Shown: in pieces, positions 18,285-26,045 of the stretch
Layout: every line of letters starts with the position of its first letter
Numbering within the stretch: position 1 is the stretch's first letter
Notes under the pieces: model-generated
Told to the model about the DNA's origin: nothing
Databases searched by the model: none
Seen by the model: only the letters and a program-made list of their open reading frames with translations
NCBI RefSeq assembly: GCF_000498575.2
Contig: NZ_AWSQ01000009.1
Coordinates: forward strand, 421,885 to 485,884
Length of the DNA stretch: 64,000 nt
Direction: 5' to 3'
DNA from: Pseudomonas taeanensis MS-3
Lineage (GTDB): Bacteria; Pseudomonadota; Gammaproteobacteria; Pseudomonadales; Pseudomonadaceae
Position numbers and translations under genes: made by a program

Positions 18285-20372
18285 ATGGCCCATACGGATG
18301 CCCTGAGTAACTCGTCGTCCTCATCGCGTTTGTCTCACCCGAGCATTAGCAGCCACCTGACCTTCACCGCATTGAGCGCAGCGGCTTTGCTGCTGCTCTA
18401 TGCGTTGTTGCGCGTCGCCTTGCTGGTCTACAACCGCGAACTGATCGGCGCCACGCCGGCGGCGACCTTTGTCGAGGCCTTTTACAACGGTTTGCGCTTC
18501 GACCTGCGTCTGGTGGTCTACGCCTGCGTGCCGCTGTTGCTGTCCTTGCTCAGCGTGCGCGCCATGGCCGCGCGGGGGCTGCAGCGCATCTGGCTGGCCG
18601 GGTTCGCCAGCATCACCCTGTTCCTAGGCATCACCGAACTGGACTTCTATCACGAGTTCCACCAGCGCCTGAACAGTCTGGTATTCCAGTACTTTCAGGA
18701 GGACACCCAGACCGTATTGAGCATGCTGTGGAACGGTTTCCCGGTTGGCCGTTATCTGCTGGCCTGGGTGATCGCTACCTGGCTGCTGGCCAAGCTGTTC
18801 AAGGGCCTGGATCTGCTCAGCCGGCCACCTGTGCAAGCAACCAAATCGACTAGCTCGCGTGCGCCGGCCTGGTACTGGCGCGGCAGCGTCTTCGTGCTGT
18901 GCTTGCTGGTGGCGGTGATCGCCGCTCGCGGTCATTTGCGCCAAGGCCCGCCGTTGCGTTGGGGCGATGCCTACACCACCGATTCGATGTTCGCCAACCA
19001 GCTCGGCTTGAACGGCACCCTGACCCTGGCCTCGGCCGCCATGGCCAGCTTCTCCTCGCACCGCGACAACGCCTGGAAATCGACCATGGCCGACGAGCAG
19101 GCGCTAAAAGCCGTGCGCAAGCTGCTGCTGACGCCGAACGATCAACTGGTCGATGCTGACACCGCCGCGATTCGCCGCGACTTCACCCCACCGGCCGACG
19201 GCACCTTGCCGATCCGCAACGTGGTGGTGATCCTCATGGAAAGCTTCGCCGGCCACTTCGTGGGTGCGTTGGGCTCCCCAAGCAATATCACGCCGAACTT
19301 CGACAAATTGGCCAGCGAGGGTCTGCTGTTCGACCGCTTCTTCTCCAACGGCACCCATACTCACCAGGGCATGTTCGCCACCATGGCCTGCTTCCCCAAC
19401 CTGCCGAGCTTCGAGTACCTGATGCGCACACCTGAGGGCGCGCACCAGTTCTCGGGTTTGCCGCAGCTGCTCAGCGCCCGTGATTACGACAACCTGTACG
19501 TCTACAACGGCAACTTTCAGTGGGACAACCAGTCCGGCTTCTTCAGCAACCAGGGCATGACTAATTTCATCGGCCGCGAAGACTTCGTCGACCCGGTGTT
19601 CATGGACCCGACCTGGGGCGTGTCCGATCAGGATATGTTCGACCGGGGCGCCGCCGAGCTGGCGCAAAACTACGGCGACAAGCCGTTCTATGCCCTGCTG
19701 CAAACCCTGTCCAACCACACGCCCTATGCACTGCCGGCCAAGCTGCCGGTCGAGCCTGTCAGCGGCTACGGCAGCTGGGATGAGCACCTCACCGCCATGC
19801 GTTACGCCGATTGGGCGCTCGGCCAGTTCTTCGAGAAGGCCCGCAAGGCGCCGTATTTCAAGGACACCCTGTTTGTCGTGGTCGGTGACCATGGTTTCGG
19901 CAGCGATGAACAGTTGACCGAAATGGACCTGTTTCGCTTCAACGTGCCGCTGCTGCTGATCGCCCCGGGTATTCAGGAGAAGTTCGGTAGCATCAGCCAT
20001 ACCGTCGGCACCCAGATCGACATTGTGCCGACCATCATGGGCCGTCTCGGCGGGCAGGTGCGTCACCAGTGCTGGGGCCGCGACCTGCTCAACCTGCCGG
20101 CCGGAGATCAGGGCATCGGTGTGATCAAGCCGTCCGGCGGCGACCAGACCGTCGCCATCGTCACCCCCGAGCGCATCCTGATTCAGCCCAAGGACTTCGA
20201 ACCGCGCTTGTATAGCTACCAGCTCGGCGCGCATCCGCAAGCCGAGCGAGTACCCGGAGACATCGATCCCGAGTTGCAACAGGACCTCGAAGCCTTTTTG
20301 CAGACGGCCACCAAGAGCCTGCTGGATAACACCGCCGGAGTCACGGATGGCATATCGGGCAGGGCGGAATAA
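18285..20372 (+). CDS. LTA synthase-like membrane sulfatase/phosphotransferase
   Basis: About 695 aa from ATG 18285; a TTG at 18276, inside the upstream stop, would add 3 residues. Four to five N-terminal helices, then an extracytoplasmic sulfatase domain. The LtaS metal and nucleophile residues are visible: Glu in VVILMESFAG (near 317), Thr in GTHTHQGMFATMACFP, and Asp-His in VVVGDHGFGSD. Gram-negative members transfer phosphoglycerol or phosphoethanolamine groups to envelope glycans; the acceptor here is unknown. Its partner is the propeller-like protein just upstream, consistent with envelope-glycan modification. Confidence 0.83.
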   Translation: MAHTDALSNSSSSSRLSHPSISSHLTFTALSAAALLLLYALLRVALLVYNRELIGATPAATFVEAFYNGLRFDLRLVVYACVPLLLSLLSVRAMAARGLQRIWLAGFASITLFLGITELDFYHEFHQRLNSLVFQYFQEDTQTVLSMLWNGFPVGRYLLAWVIATWLLAKLFKGLDLLSRPPVQATKSTSSRAPAWYWRGSVFVLCLLVAVIAARGHLRQGPPLRWGDAYTTDSMFANQLGLNGTLTLASAAMASFSSHRDNAWKSTMADEQALKAVRKLLLTPNDQLVDADTAAIRRDFTPPADGTLPIRNVVVILMESFAGHFVGALGSPSNITPNFDKLASEGLLFDRFFSNGTHTHQGMFATMACFPNLPSFEYLMRTPEGAHQFSGLPQLLSARDYDNLYVYNGNFQWDNQSGFFSNQGMTNFIGREDFVDPVFMDPTWGVSDQDMFDRGAAELAQNYGDKPFYALLQTLSNHTPYALPAKLPVEPVSGYGSWDEHLTAMRYADWALGQFFEKARKAPYFKDTLFVVVGDHGFGSDEQLTEMDLFRFNVPLLLIAPGIQEKFGSISHTVGTQIDIVPTIMGRLGGQVRHQCWGRDLLNLPAGDQGIGVIKPSGGDQTVAIVTPERILIQPKDFEPRLYSYQLGAHPQAERVPGDIDPELQQDLEAFLQTATKSLLDNTAGVTDGISGRAE

Positions 20373-20702
20373 GGCCGTTCCCAGCTGAAGTTGAACGACG
20401 GGGCGTGACGCCTCGATCTGCGCCCCTTGCCATGCGTGGTAAGGGGGCGCGGGCTACAGTTCATGAGCTCGTCAGCGCTGCCGCTGCCGCGCTGGGTTAC
20501 ACGGCATTCCGTTACCTGGGTGCTCAGCCTCTCTCGGGACAGACTGGCACCGCACGTCCAGGGAACCACTTCTCGGCTGGCCCTGGGGCGGTGAGCTGCC
20601 TATAACTAAGGCATGGCCGATCGGCCGTCGCCTGCACCTCGGCCCTTATGCCGAACGCGCCAACGCCACGACGTATCGGCTGCTCTGAAGAGGGCCATGC
20701 CG
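20373..20702. other. Intergenic region upstream of cystathionine beta-synthase
   Basis: 330 bases without a convincing gene. The downstream frame is open through the last 30 codons but lacks homology to CBS. No clear terminator for the LtaS-like gene was seen. Confidence 0.5.
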
Positions 20703-22067
20703 ATGTCTACCAACCCACTGCTCGAGATGATCGGCAATACGCCGATACTGCCGCTCAGCCACCTGGATAGCGGCCCCTGCCAGTTGTTCGTCAAGCTGGA
20801 GAATCAGAACCCCGGCGGCTCGATCAAGGACCGCATCGCCTTGACCATGGTCGAGGCCGCGGAACGCAGTGGCGAGCTGAAGCCGGGTGGCACCATCATC
20901 GAAGCCACCGCCGGCAATACCGGCCTGGGCCTGGCCCTGGTAGCTGCGCAGAAGGGCTATCGCATGCTGCTGGTGGTGCCGGACAAGATGAGTCGCGAGA
21001 AAATCTTCCACCTCAAGGCCCTGGGCGCCGAAGTCCGTCTGACCCGCTCCGATGTCGGCAAGGGCCACCCCGAGTACTACCAGGATCTGGCGCGCAGCAT
21101 TGCCGAACAGATGCCGGATGCCTTCTACATCGACCAGTTCAACAACCGTGCCAATGCCTGGGCGCATGAAAGCGGCACCGGCCCGGAAATCTGGCAACAG
21201 CTCGAACAGCGGGTGGATGCCGTGGTGGTCGGCGTGGGCTCGGGTGGCACCCTTGGCGGCCTGACCCATTTTTTTCAGCGGGTGGCGCCCCAGGTCGAGA
21301 TGGTTCTGGCCGACCCGCAAGGCTCGGTGTTGGCCGACTACGTGGAGACCGGCCACTTCGGCGAGGCCGGCAGCTGGCTGGTCGAGGGCATCGGCGAAGA
21401 TTTCGTGCCGGCCATCGCCGACTTTTCTCTGGTCAAGCGGGCCTACCGCATCCCTGATGCCGAAAGCCTGCACACCGCGCGCCTGTTGCTGCAGCAGGAG
21501 GGGGTGCTGGCCGGCTCCTCGTCCGGCACCCTGGTGGCCGCCGCGTTGCGCTACTGCCGTGAGCAAACCACGCCCAAACGTGTACTGACCTTCATCTGTG
21601 ACAGCGGCAATAAGTACCTGTCGAAGATGTTCAACGACTACTGGATGATCGACCAGGGGCTGATCGAGCGACCCCAGGCAGGCAACCTGCGCGACCTGAT
21701 CGCGCGCCGATACGACGAGGGCACCACCGTCACCTGCAAGCCCGAGGAAACCCTGGCAGCGGTGTATGGGCGCATGCGTTTTCATGACATCGATCAGGTG
21801 CCGGTGATGGACGGCGACCGGGTGGTCGGCCTGATCGATGAATGGGATCTGTTGCGCGCGGTGAAGGATGCCCCGGAGCATTTCCAGCTGCCGGTCAGCA
21901 AGGCGATGGTCACCCATTTGCAGACCCTGGACCCGGATGTGCCGCTGGACCGCCTGTTACAAACCTTCGATGCCGGCCACGTCGCACTGATCGTCGAACA
22001 GGGTCGTTTCCTCGGCCTGATCACCAAGAGCGATGTACTCAACCTCTGGCGCCGCACCCTGCGTTAA
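20703..22067 (+). CDS. Cystathionine beta-synthase (PLP) with CBS domain pair
   Basis: 454 aa from ATG 20703 (MSTNPLLEM), with GAAGAGG at good distance; an ATG two codons earlier is less well spaced. The PLP lysine is near residue 42 in NPGGSIKDRIAL, with substrate loop EATAGNTGLGLAL and phosphate-binding GSGGTLGG. Two C-terminal CBS motifs follow (HDIDQVPVMDGDRVVGLI and LFDAGH-like VALIVEQGRFLGLI). Condenses homocysteine and serine to cystathionine. Paired with the gamma-lyase at 22811, making reverse transsulfuration (methionine to cysteine), though separated from it by a repeat array. Confidence 0.92.
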   Translation: MSTNPLLEMIGNTPILPLSHLDSGPCQLFVKLENQNPGGSIKDRIALTMVEAAERSGELKPGGTIIEATAGNTGLGLALVAAQKGYRMLLVVPDKMSREKIFHLKALGAEVRLTRSDVGKGHPEYYQDLARSIAEQMPDAFYIDQFNNRANAWAHESGTGPEIWQQLEQRVDAVVVGVGSGGTLGGLTHFFQRVAPQVEMVLADPQGSVLADYVETGHFGEAGSWLVEGIGEDFVPAIADFSLVKRAYRIPDAESLHTARLLLQQEGVLAGSSSGTLVAAALRYCREQTTPKRVLTFICDSGNKYLSKMFNDYWMIDQGLIERPQAGNLRDLIARRYDEGTTVTCKPEETLAAVYGRMRFHDIDQVPVMDGDRVVGLIDEWDLLRAVKDAPEHFQLPVSKAMVTHLQTLDPDVPLDRLLQTFDAGHVALIVEQGRFLGLITKSDVLNLWRRTLR

Positions 22068-22101
22068 GGGCAGAGTTCCCATACCGGTGAGGCGCCGTGG
22101 A

Positions 22102-22773
22102 TAAACCCTGTAGGAGCCAGCTTGCTGGCGATCATTGGCGGCCTTGGCGGATCGTCAGCAAGCTGACTCCTACTCACCCTGCGGAGCGTAGGATGGGTTG
22201 AGCGCAGCGATACCCATGCGCCGTGGCCTGAACGTGACGCCGGGATGGATAGCGAATCGATGGGTAACGCCGCTGGGCGACTAACCCATCCTACGAACTA
22301 GAAGGCAGACGGCGTCGCAGATACAACCCTGTAGGAGCCAGCTTGCTGGCGATCATTAGCGGCCTTGGCGGATCGCCAGCAAGCTGACTCCTACTCACCC
22401 GGCGGCGCGTAGGATGGGTTGAGCGCAGCGATACCCATGCGCCGTGGCCTGCACGTGACGCAGGGATGGATAGCGAATCGATGGGTAACGCCGCTGCGTG
22501 ACTAACCCATCCTACGAACTAGAAGGCAGACGGCACCGCAGATACAACCCTGTAGGAGCCAGCTTGCTGGCGATCATTAGCGGCTTGGCGGATCGTCAGC
22601 AAGCTGACTCCTACTCACCCGGCGGCGCGTAGGATGGGTTGAGCGCAGCGATACCCATGCGCCGTGGCCTGAACGTGAAGCCGGGATGGATAGCGAATCG
22701 ATGAATAGCACCACTGGACGACCCATCAACAGTCACCGGGGATCGCCAGCAAGCTGGCTCCTACACGCAGGTC
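22102..22773. repeat. Tandem array of a 221-bp unit built from two REP palindromes, three copies
   Basis: The start of TAGGAGCCAGCTTGCTGGCG recurs at 22111, 22332 and 22553, an exact 221-base period. Each unit holds two inverted pairs: TAGGAGCCAGCTTGCTGGCG with CAGCAAGCTGACTCCTA, and TAGGATGGGTTGAGCGCAGC with TAACCCATCCTA. Copies 1 and 2 differ by a few substitutions; copy 3 has a one-base deletion near the start and is degenerate after about 22700, ending with an extra half palindrome. It fills most of the 743-base gap between the two transsulfuration genes. No coding frame of note. Confidence 0.92.
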
Positions 22774-22810
22774 ATGTCAGCTGGCGATCCAATTACCTAA
22801 TGGAGGCAGC

Positions 22811-23968
22811 ATGAGCGAATTCGAGACCCTGACCGTGCACGCCGGCTATGAGCCGGACTGGACCGGCGCGGTGATGCCGCCGATCTACGCCACCTCGACC
22901 TTTCGCCAGCAGTCACCGGGGGTGCATGCCGGTTACGAATACGGGCGCAGCCAGAACCCCACGCGCCAGGCCCTGGAGCGCGCTATCGCGGAGCTCGAGG
23001 GTGGCACCCAGGGCTATGCTTTTTCCTCCGGCCTGGCGGCCTGTGCCACAGTGGTGGATCTGCTGCCGGCCAACAGCCACATAGTCGCGGTGGATGACCT
23101 GTATGGCGGCACCTATCGTCTGTTCGAGCGGGTGCGCAAGCCAAGCGCGGGTCTGCAAATCAGCTATGTGCCGGCCGACGCCGATGCTGCAACCCTGGCC
23201 GCTGCACTCAGGCCCGAGACCCGGATGATCTGGGTCGAGACGCCGACTAATCCCACGCTCAAACTCTGCGACCTGGCTCAGGTCGGCCAACTGGGGAGGG
23301 CGCGCGACATCCTCACGGTGGCCGACAACACCTTCGCCTCACCTTACCTGCAACGGCCGCTGGAGCACGGCTTCGACATCGTCGTGCACTCGGCCACCAA
23401 GTACCTCAACGGCCACTCCGACGTGATCGCCGGGCTGGTGGCAGTGGCCGACAGGCCGGAGCTGGCCGAGCAACTGGCGTTTTTGCACAACTCGGTGGGC
23501 AGCATTCTCGATCCGTTCTCCAGCTTTCTCTGCCTGCGCGGCATGCGCACCCTGGCGCTGCGCCTGCAACGGCATGTCGACAATGCCACTGAGCTGGCCA
23601 CCTGGCTGGAGCAGCAGCCCCAGGTGGCGTCGGTGCTCTATCCCGGCCTGCCCAGCCACCCGCAGCATGGGCTGGCAGCGCGACAGATGAGTGGCTTCGG
23701 CGGTCTGATCACTATCTACCTGGCCACCGATGCCGAAGGCACCCGGCGTTTTCTTGAGGCCACTCAACTGTTCACCCTGGCCGAGAGCCTGGGCGGGGTG
23801 GAAAGCCTGATCAGCCAACCGGCGAAGATGACCCACGCCTCGATCCCCGCCGAGCGCCGTGCGCAGATCGGCATCAGCGACAACCTGGTGCGGCTTTCGG
23901 TGGGCATCGAACATGTCGACGACCTGCGCCGCGATCTGCAGCAGGCGCTAGCAGCGATGACGGAGTAG
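22811..23968 (+). CDS. Cystathionine gamma-lyase (Cys/Met metabolism PLP enzyme)
   Basis: 385 aa, fold-type I PLP enzyme of the Cys/Met family. PLP lysine near residue 197 in VVHSATKYLNGHSDV; cofactor contacts YGRSQNPTR and ETPTNPT; C-terminal SLGGVESLISQPAKMTHAS. A GGAGG site lies 6 bases before the ATG. Context with a beta-synthase favours gamma-lyase (cystathionine to cysteine) over beta-lyase or gamma-synthase, which cannot be separated by eye. The integron cassette array starts 185 bases after its stop. Confidence 0.9.
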   Translation: MSEFETLTVHAGYEPDWTGAVMPPIYATSTFRQQSPGVHAGYEYGRSQNPTRQALERAIAELEGGTQGYAFSSGLAACATVVDLLPANSHIVAVDDLYGGTYRLFERVRKPSAGLQISYVPADADAATLAAALRPETRMIWVETPTNPTLKLCDLAQVGQLGRARDILTVADNTFASPYLQRPLEHGFDIVVHSATKYLNGHSDVIAGLVAVADRPELAEQLAFLHNSVGSILDPFSSFLCLRGMRTLALRLQRHVDNATELATWLEQQPQVASVLYPGLPSHPQHGLAARQMSGFGGLITIYLATDAEGTRRFLEATQLFTLAESLGGVESLISQPAKMTHASIPAERRAQIGISDNLVRLSVGIEHVDDLRRDLQQALAAMTE

Positions 23969-24154
23969 GGCTGTTGGTGTGCGGGGCGTGCTGTCGATCA
24001 GAGCAACGAATGTGCCCACTTCAATTGCGCGAACTACAGGTGGCCGCGGGGCGGCAACGCCCAGCACCGGCCGGATATACCAATGCAACCGTACTGACGA
24101 CAGGGCTGGAAGGGCGTTACTCGGCGCTGGTGAAGAGAGTCCATATACACATTG

Positions 24155-24595
24155 TTATATTCCGGTTAGCTCCAGGTGGAGTAGTGGGAATGGATTGCCC
24201 TGCCCATCTAATGGGGAGCGACCAGTTACACTGAAGCCTAAATGCTCATAAAATCCGGTTGCATCAGGGTTCTGTTCGTTAACGTCAACTTTTCGCGCAT
24301 CCTGGTTTTTTATAGCATTCTTTAGTAATAGTGATCCGATGCCTTTATTTCTGTGCGATGGAGATATAAAAAGCATTTCAATATTTTGTTCTGCGACCCC
24401 AATGAAGCCAACGATTGCATTGCTTTCATCTTTAGCAACTCGCAAGTCTACTGCGTCGAAATAGTGCTCAAGTATTAGAGGTTTAAGAGATTTAATATTA
24501 TCTTCGCCCAGGAAATCATGTGTGGCACGCACTGATGACTCCCAGATTTCTATTAATGCCAAATAGTCGCTTTTTGTGGCTGTGTCGATTTGCAT
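24155..24595 (-). CDS. GNAT-family N-acetyltransferase (integron cassette)
   Basis: 146 aa. GNAT fold with the acetyl-CoA loop SPSHRNKGIGSLLL (R/Q-x-x-G-x-G/A type) and C-terminal GFYEHLGFSVTGRS. Resembles YjaB/PanZ-like small acetyltransferases; substrate unknown. TAAGG lies 5 bases before the ATG. Its TAA stop falls inside an ATATAAC box, as is common for cassettes, but the rest of the expected attC after it is absent. AT-rich compared with flanking genes, in keeping with transfer as a cassette. Confidence 0.85.
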   Translation of the reverse strand: MQIDTATKSDYLALIEIWESSVRATHDFLGEDNIKSLKPLILEHYFDAVDLRVAKDESNAIVGFIGVAEQNIEMLFISPSHRNKGIGSLLLKNAIKNQDARKVDVNEQNPDATGFYEHLGFSVTGRSPLDGQGNPFPLLHLELTGI

Positions 24596-24608
24596 ACGTA
24601 CCTTAGGA

Positions 24609-24685
24609 ATATAACGTTTGGTTAAGTGGCGGGCTTTAGCCCGTCCTGAGTGAGCGAAGCGAACGACTTGAAGCAGTTGTTATAG
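24609..24685 (-). repeat. attC site 1 (between GNAT cassette and truncated orphan cassette)
   Basis: 77 bp. Minus-strand ends: CTATAAC at 24685-24679 and GTTATAT at 24615-24609; central imperfect palindrome around CGGGCTTTAGCCCG. About 85-90 percent like the other four sites by eye. Confidence 0.88.
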
Positions 24686-24702
24686 GAGTTCGCTAAAGAG
24701 CG

Positions 24703-24749
24703 CTAAAGGGGTCAGAGTGATTAAAAATAAATCACTCCGACCCCTTTAG
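24703..24749. repeat. 20-bp-arm inverted repeat at the 3' end of a cassette gene
   Basis: Arms CTAAAGGGGTCAGAGTGATT (24703-24722) and the complement-matching AATCACTCCGACCCCTTTAG (24730-24749), with one mismatch and a 7-base A-rich loop. It supplies the last codons and the stop of the 83-aa gene. Looks like a small inserted palindrome or MITE-like element. Confidence 0.75.
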
Positions 24750-24972
24750 TCGCGGTAAAACTACGGCTAGGGCTGAAGCCGATTGTCTTGTAGATATGGA
24801 AGCGAGGAGCATCAAAGTTCAGCAATTCAACTATGTAATCAGGGTATGCTTCAGCTGATTCCATGATTCGTGTAGCCCATTGCTGCAATTCATCTGTGCT
24901 AATTGAGTTGCTGAGGTAGCAATTCACGATAAAGGCAATTGTTGATGAATTTTCTCGGGTGAGTCCGTTCAT
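24721..24972 (-). CDS. Orphan cassette protein, C-terminus replaced by a hairpin insertion
   Basis: 83 aa. The first about 70 residues (MNGLTRENSSTIAFIVNCYL onward, with LQQWATRIMESAEAYPDYIV and FHIYKTIGFSPS) look like a real small globular protein of a type I believe recurs in integron cassettes; function unknown. The last residues (TKGVGVIYF) and the stop are encoded by the inverted repeat at 24703-24749, so the natural C-terminus is probably lost. No strong ribosome site, since the ATG lies only 7 bases from the attC box. Possibly a pseudogene. Confidence 0.55.
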   Translation of the reverse strand: MNGLTRENSSTIAFIVNCYLSNSISTDELQQWATRIMESAEAYPDYIVELLNFDAPRFHIYKTIGFSPSRSFTATKGVGVIYF

Positions 24973-24979
24973 GATCTGG

Positions 24980-25056
24980 GTCTAATGATTAAGCTAAGGG
25001 GCGGGCTTTAGCCCGACCCAGCGAACGAAGTGAGCGATTTGAGCGACTTGTTATAC
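24980..25056 (-). repeat. attC site 2, with altered crossover box
   Basis: 77 bp. Minus-strand start box GTATAAC (25056-25050); end box ATTAGAC (24986-24980), where the other sites have GTTAGAC or GTTATAC. The G at the recombination point is an A here. The arm next to it (TTAGCTTAATC) has also drifted from the TTAACCAAAC seen elsewhere. Confidence 0.85.
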
Positions 25057-25061
25057 TATGC

Positions 25062-25400
25062 TTACTTGCGCCATTCGCTGTAGTTTAGTGGGCTAGGTAG
25101 AGTTACTGTTTTTTTCTCTAAGTCTACTACACAAAGCCGAACAGAATAAGGCTCGGTATGGCCTTGATATTTAACTATTTTATAGCCAATTTCCATGACT
25201 AATTTCCCATTTTTTGTGTAGGTGTCAAAGACTTTAGGAGCATTTTCTCCGGTAGTAAAAATTCGCATAGATTCATCAAGTAAATTTTTGCACGCCTTTT
25301 CAGACATTATTTTTTCTTCTTCTGACGGGCTCCACCCGCAACCACTAATTAGAATTATAATTCCAGTGGCGACTAAGTTTTTTATTTCTTTAATTTTCAT
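25062..25400 (-). CDS. Small putative lipoprotein (integron cassette)
   Basis: 112 aa. The signal sequence KNLVATGIIILISGCGW ends in a lipobox-like ISGC with Cys at about residue 21, suggesting a lipid-anchored envelope protein. The mature part is small with mixed strands (VMEIGYKIVKYQGHTEPYSV) and two further cysteines; family not recognised. It lies 24 bases downstream of the GIY-YIG-like gene with no attC between, so both form one two-gene cassette. Confidence 0.7.
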   Translation of the reverse strand: MKIKEIKNLVATGIIILISGCGWSPSEEEKIMSEKACKNLLDESMRIFTTGENAPKVFDTYTKNGKLVMEIGYKIVKYQGHTEPYSVRLCVVDLEKKTVTLPSPLNYSEWRK

Positions 25401-25424
25401 GCGGATTAATGCTTTCCGTAGTGG

Positions 25425-25955
25425 TCAGTTGGTTTGTGAAGTAATGATTTGTTCAATAATACAAGGCGCTTCTAGTTTTTCGATGCTTGAAACTGTATAG
25501 TTTTCTCCGGATGCACCTTGTGCAATTGGATGGGAGCCATATTTTTTGAGATGATGCCTGATTATTTGAATTTCAATATTTTTTCGGGATTTTGAATCAT
25601 TTTCTGTATCAAGTATAAATATTTTTAGGCGAATTTTCTTTCCGGACCAATAGTAATATGACAGTGTGTAGTTGGTTCCCGTGTCGCCGCCAATAGTAGC
25701 TTCTGTACTGATGTGCTGAGTAAACCGCATGCCAGTTTTTTTCTGTCTTCCTGCTTCGCCAATGTATAAGATATTTCCATCTTGCTTGGGGTAATTAATC
25801 TGTTCGTTTTCTAGGCTGTACATGTAGATTAAATCAACACCATCGCCTAGCTTTTCATGGTTTTTTAAATTAATTAATGATTTCCTGTCGACTTCAGTGT
25901 CTTTAATTATGGTGATATCAATATCAGGCGTGCCGTTTGAAAGGAATTTAGCCAT
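25425..25955 (-). CDS. GIY-YIG-like nuclease (integron cassette)
   Basis: 176 aa. Motifs in the order expected for the GIY-YIG fold: IYMY (GIY position), ILYIGEAG (YIG), Arg in GMRFTQH, a basic/aromatic middle (YYYWSGKKIRLKIF) and Glu in RKNIEIQIIRHHLKKYG followed by HPIAQG. Predicted DNA-cleaving or nicking enzyme; the spacing between GIY and YIG is longer than in UvrC or homing enzymes. Partner gene: the downstream lipoprotein in the same cassette. A restriction or other defence role is possible but only inferred. Confidence 0.6.
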   Translation of the reverse strand: MAKFLSNGTPDIDITIIKDTEVDRKSLINLKNHEKLGDGVDLIYMYSLENEQINYPKQDGNILYIGEAGRQKKTGMRFTQHISTEATIGGDTGTNYTLSYYYWSGKKIRLKIFILDTENDSKSRKNIEIQIIRHHLKKYGSHPIAQGASGENYTVSSIEKLEAPCIIEQIITSQTN

Positions 25956-25968
25956 GGTTGCTCATGTT

Positions 25969-26044
25969 GTATAACGTTTGGTTAAGGGGCGGGCTTTAGC
26001 CCGTCCCAGTGAGCGAAGTGAACGGTTTGAACCAGTTGTTATAT
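25969..26044 (-). repeat. attC site 3
   Basis: 76 bp. Minus-strand boxes ATATAAC (26044-26038) and GTTATAC (25975-25969); central GGGGCGGGCTTTAGCCCG. Separates the Mrr-like cassette from the GIY-YIG/lipoprotein cassette. Confidence 0.9.
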
Positions 26045-26045
26045 T

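Noticed and set aside
22102..22773. CRISPR array
   Set aside because: The unit is 221 bases with no short repeat plus unique spacer structure; it is a tandem repeat of REP palindromes.
24649..24720. Terminator downstream of the truncated cassette gene
   Set aside because: The hairpin overlaps the coding end and has its A/T run in the loop rather than after the stem; better explained as an inserted palindrome.
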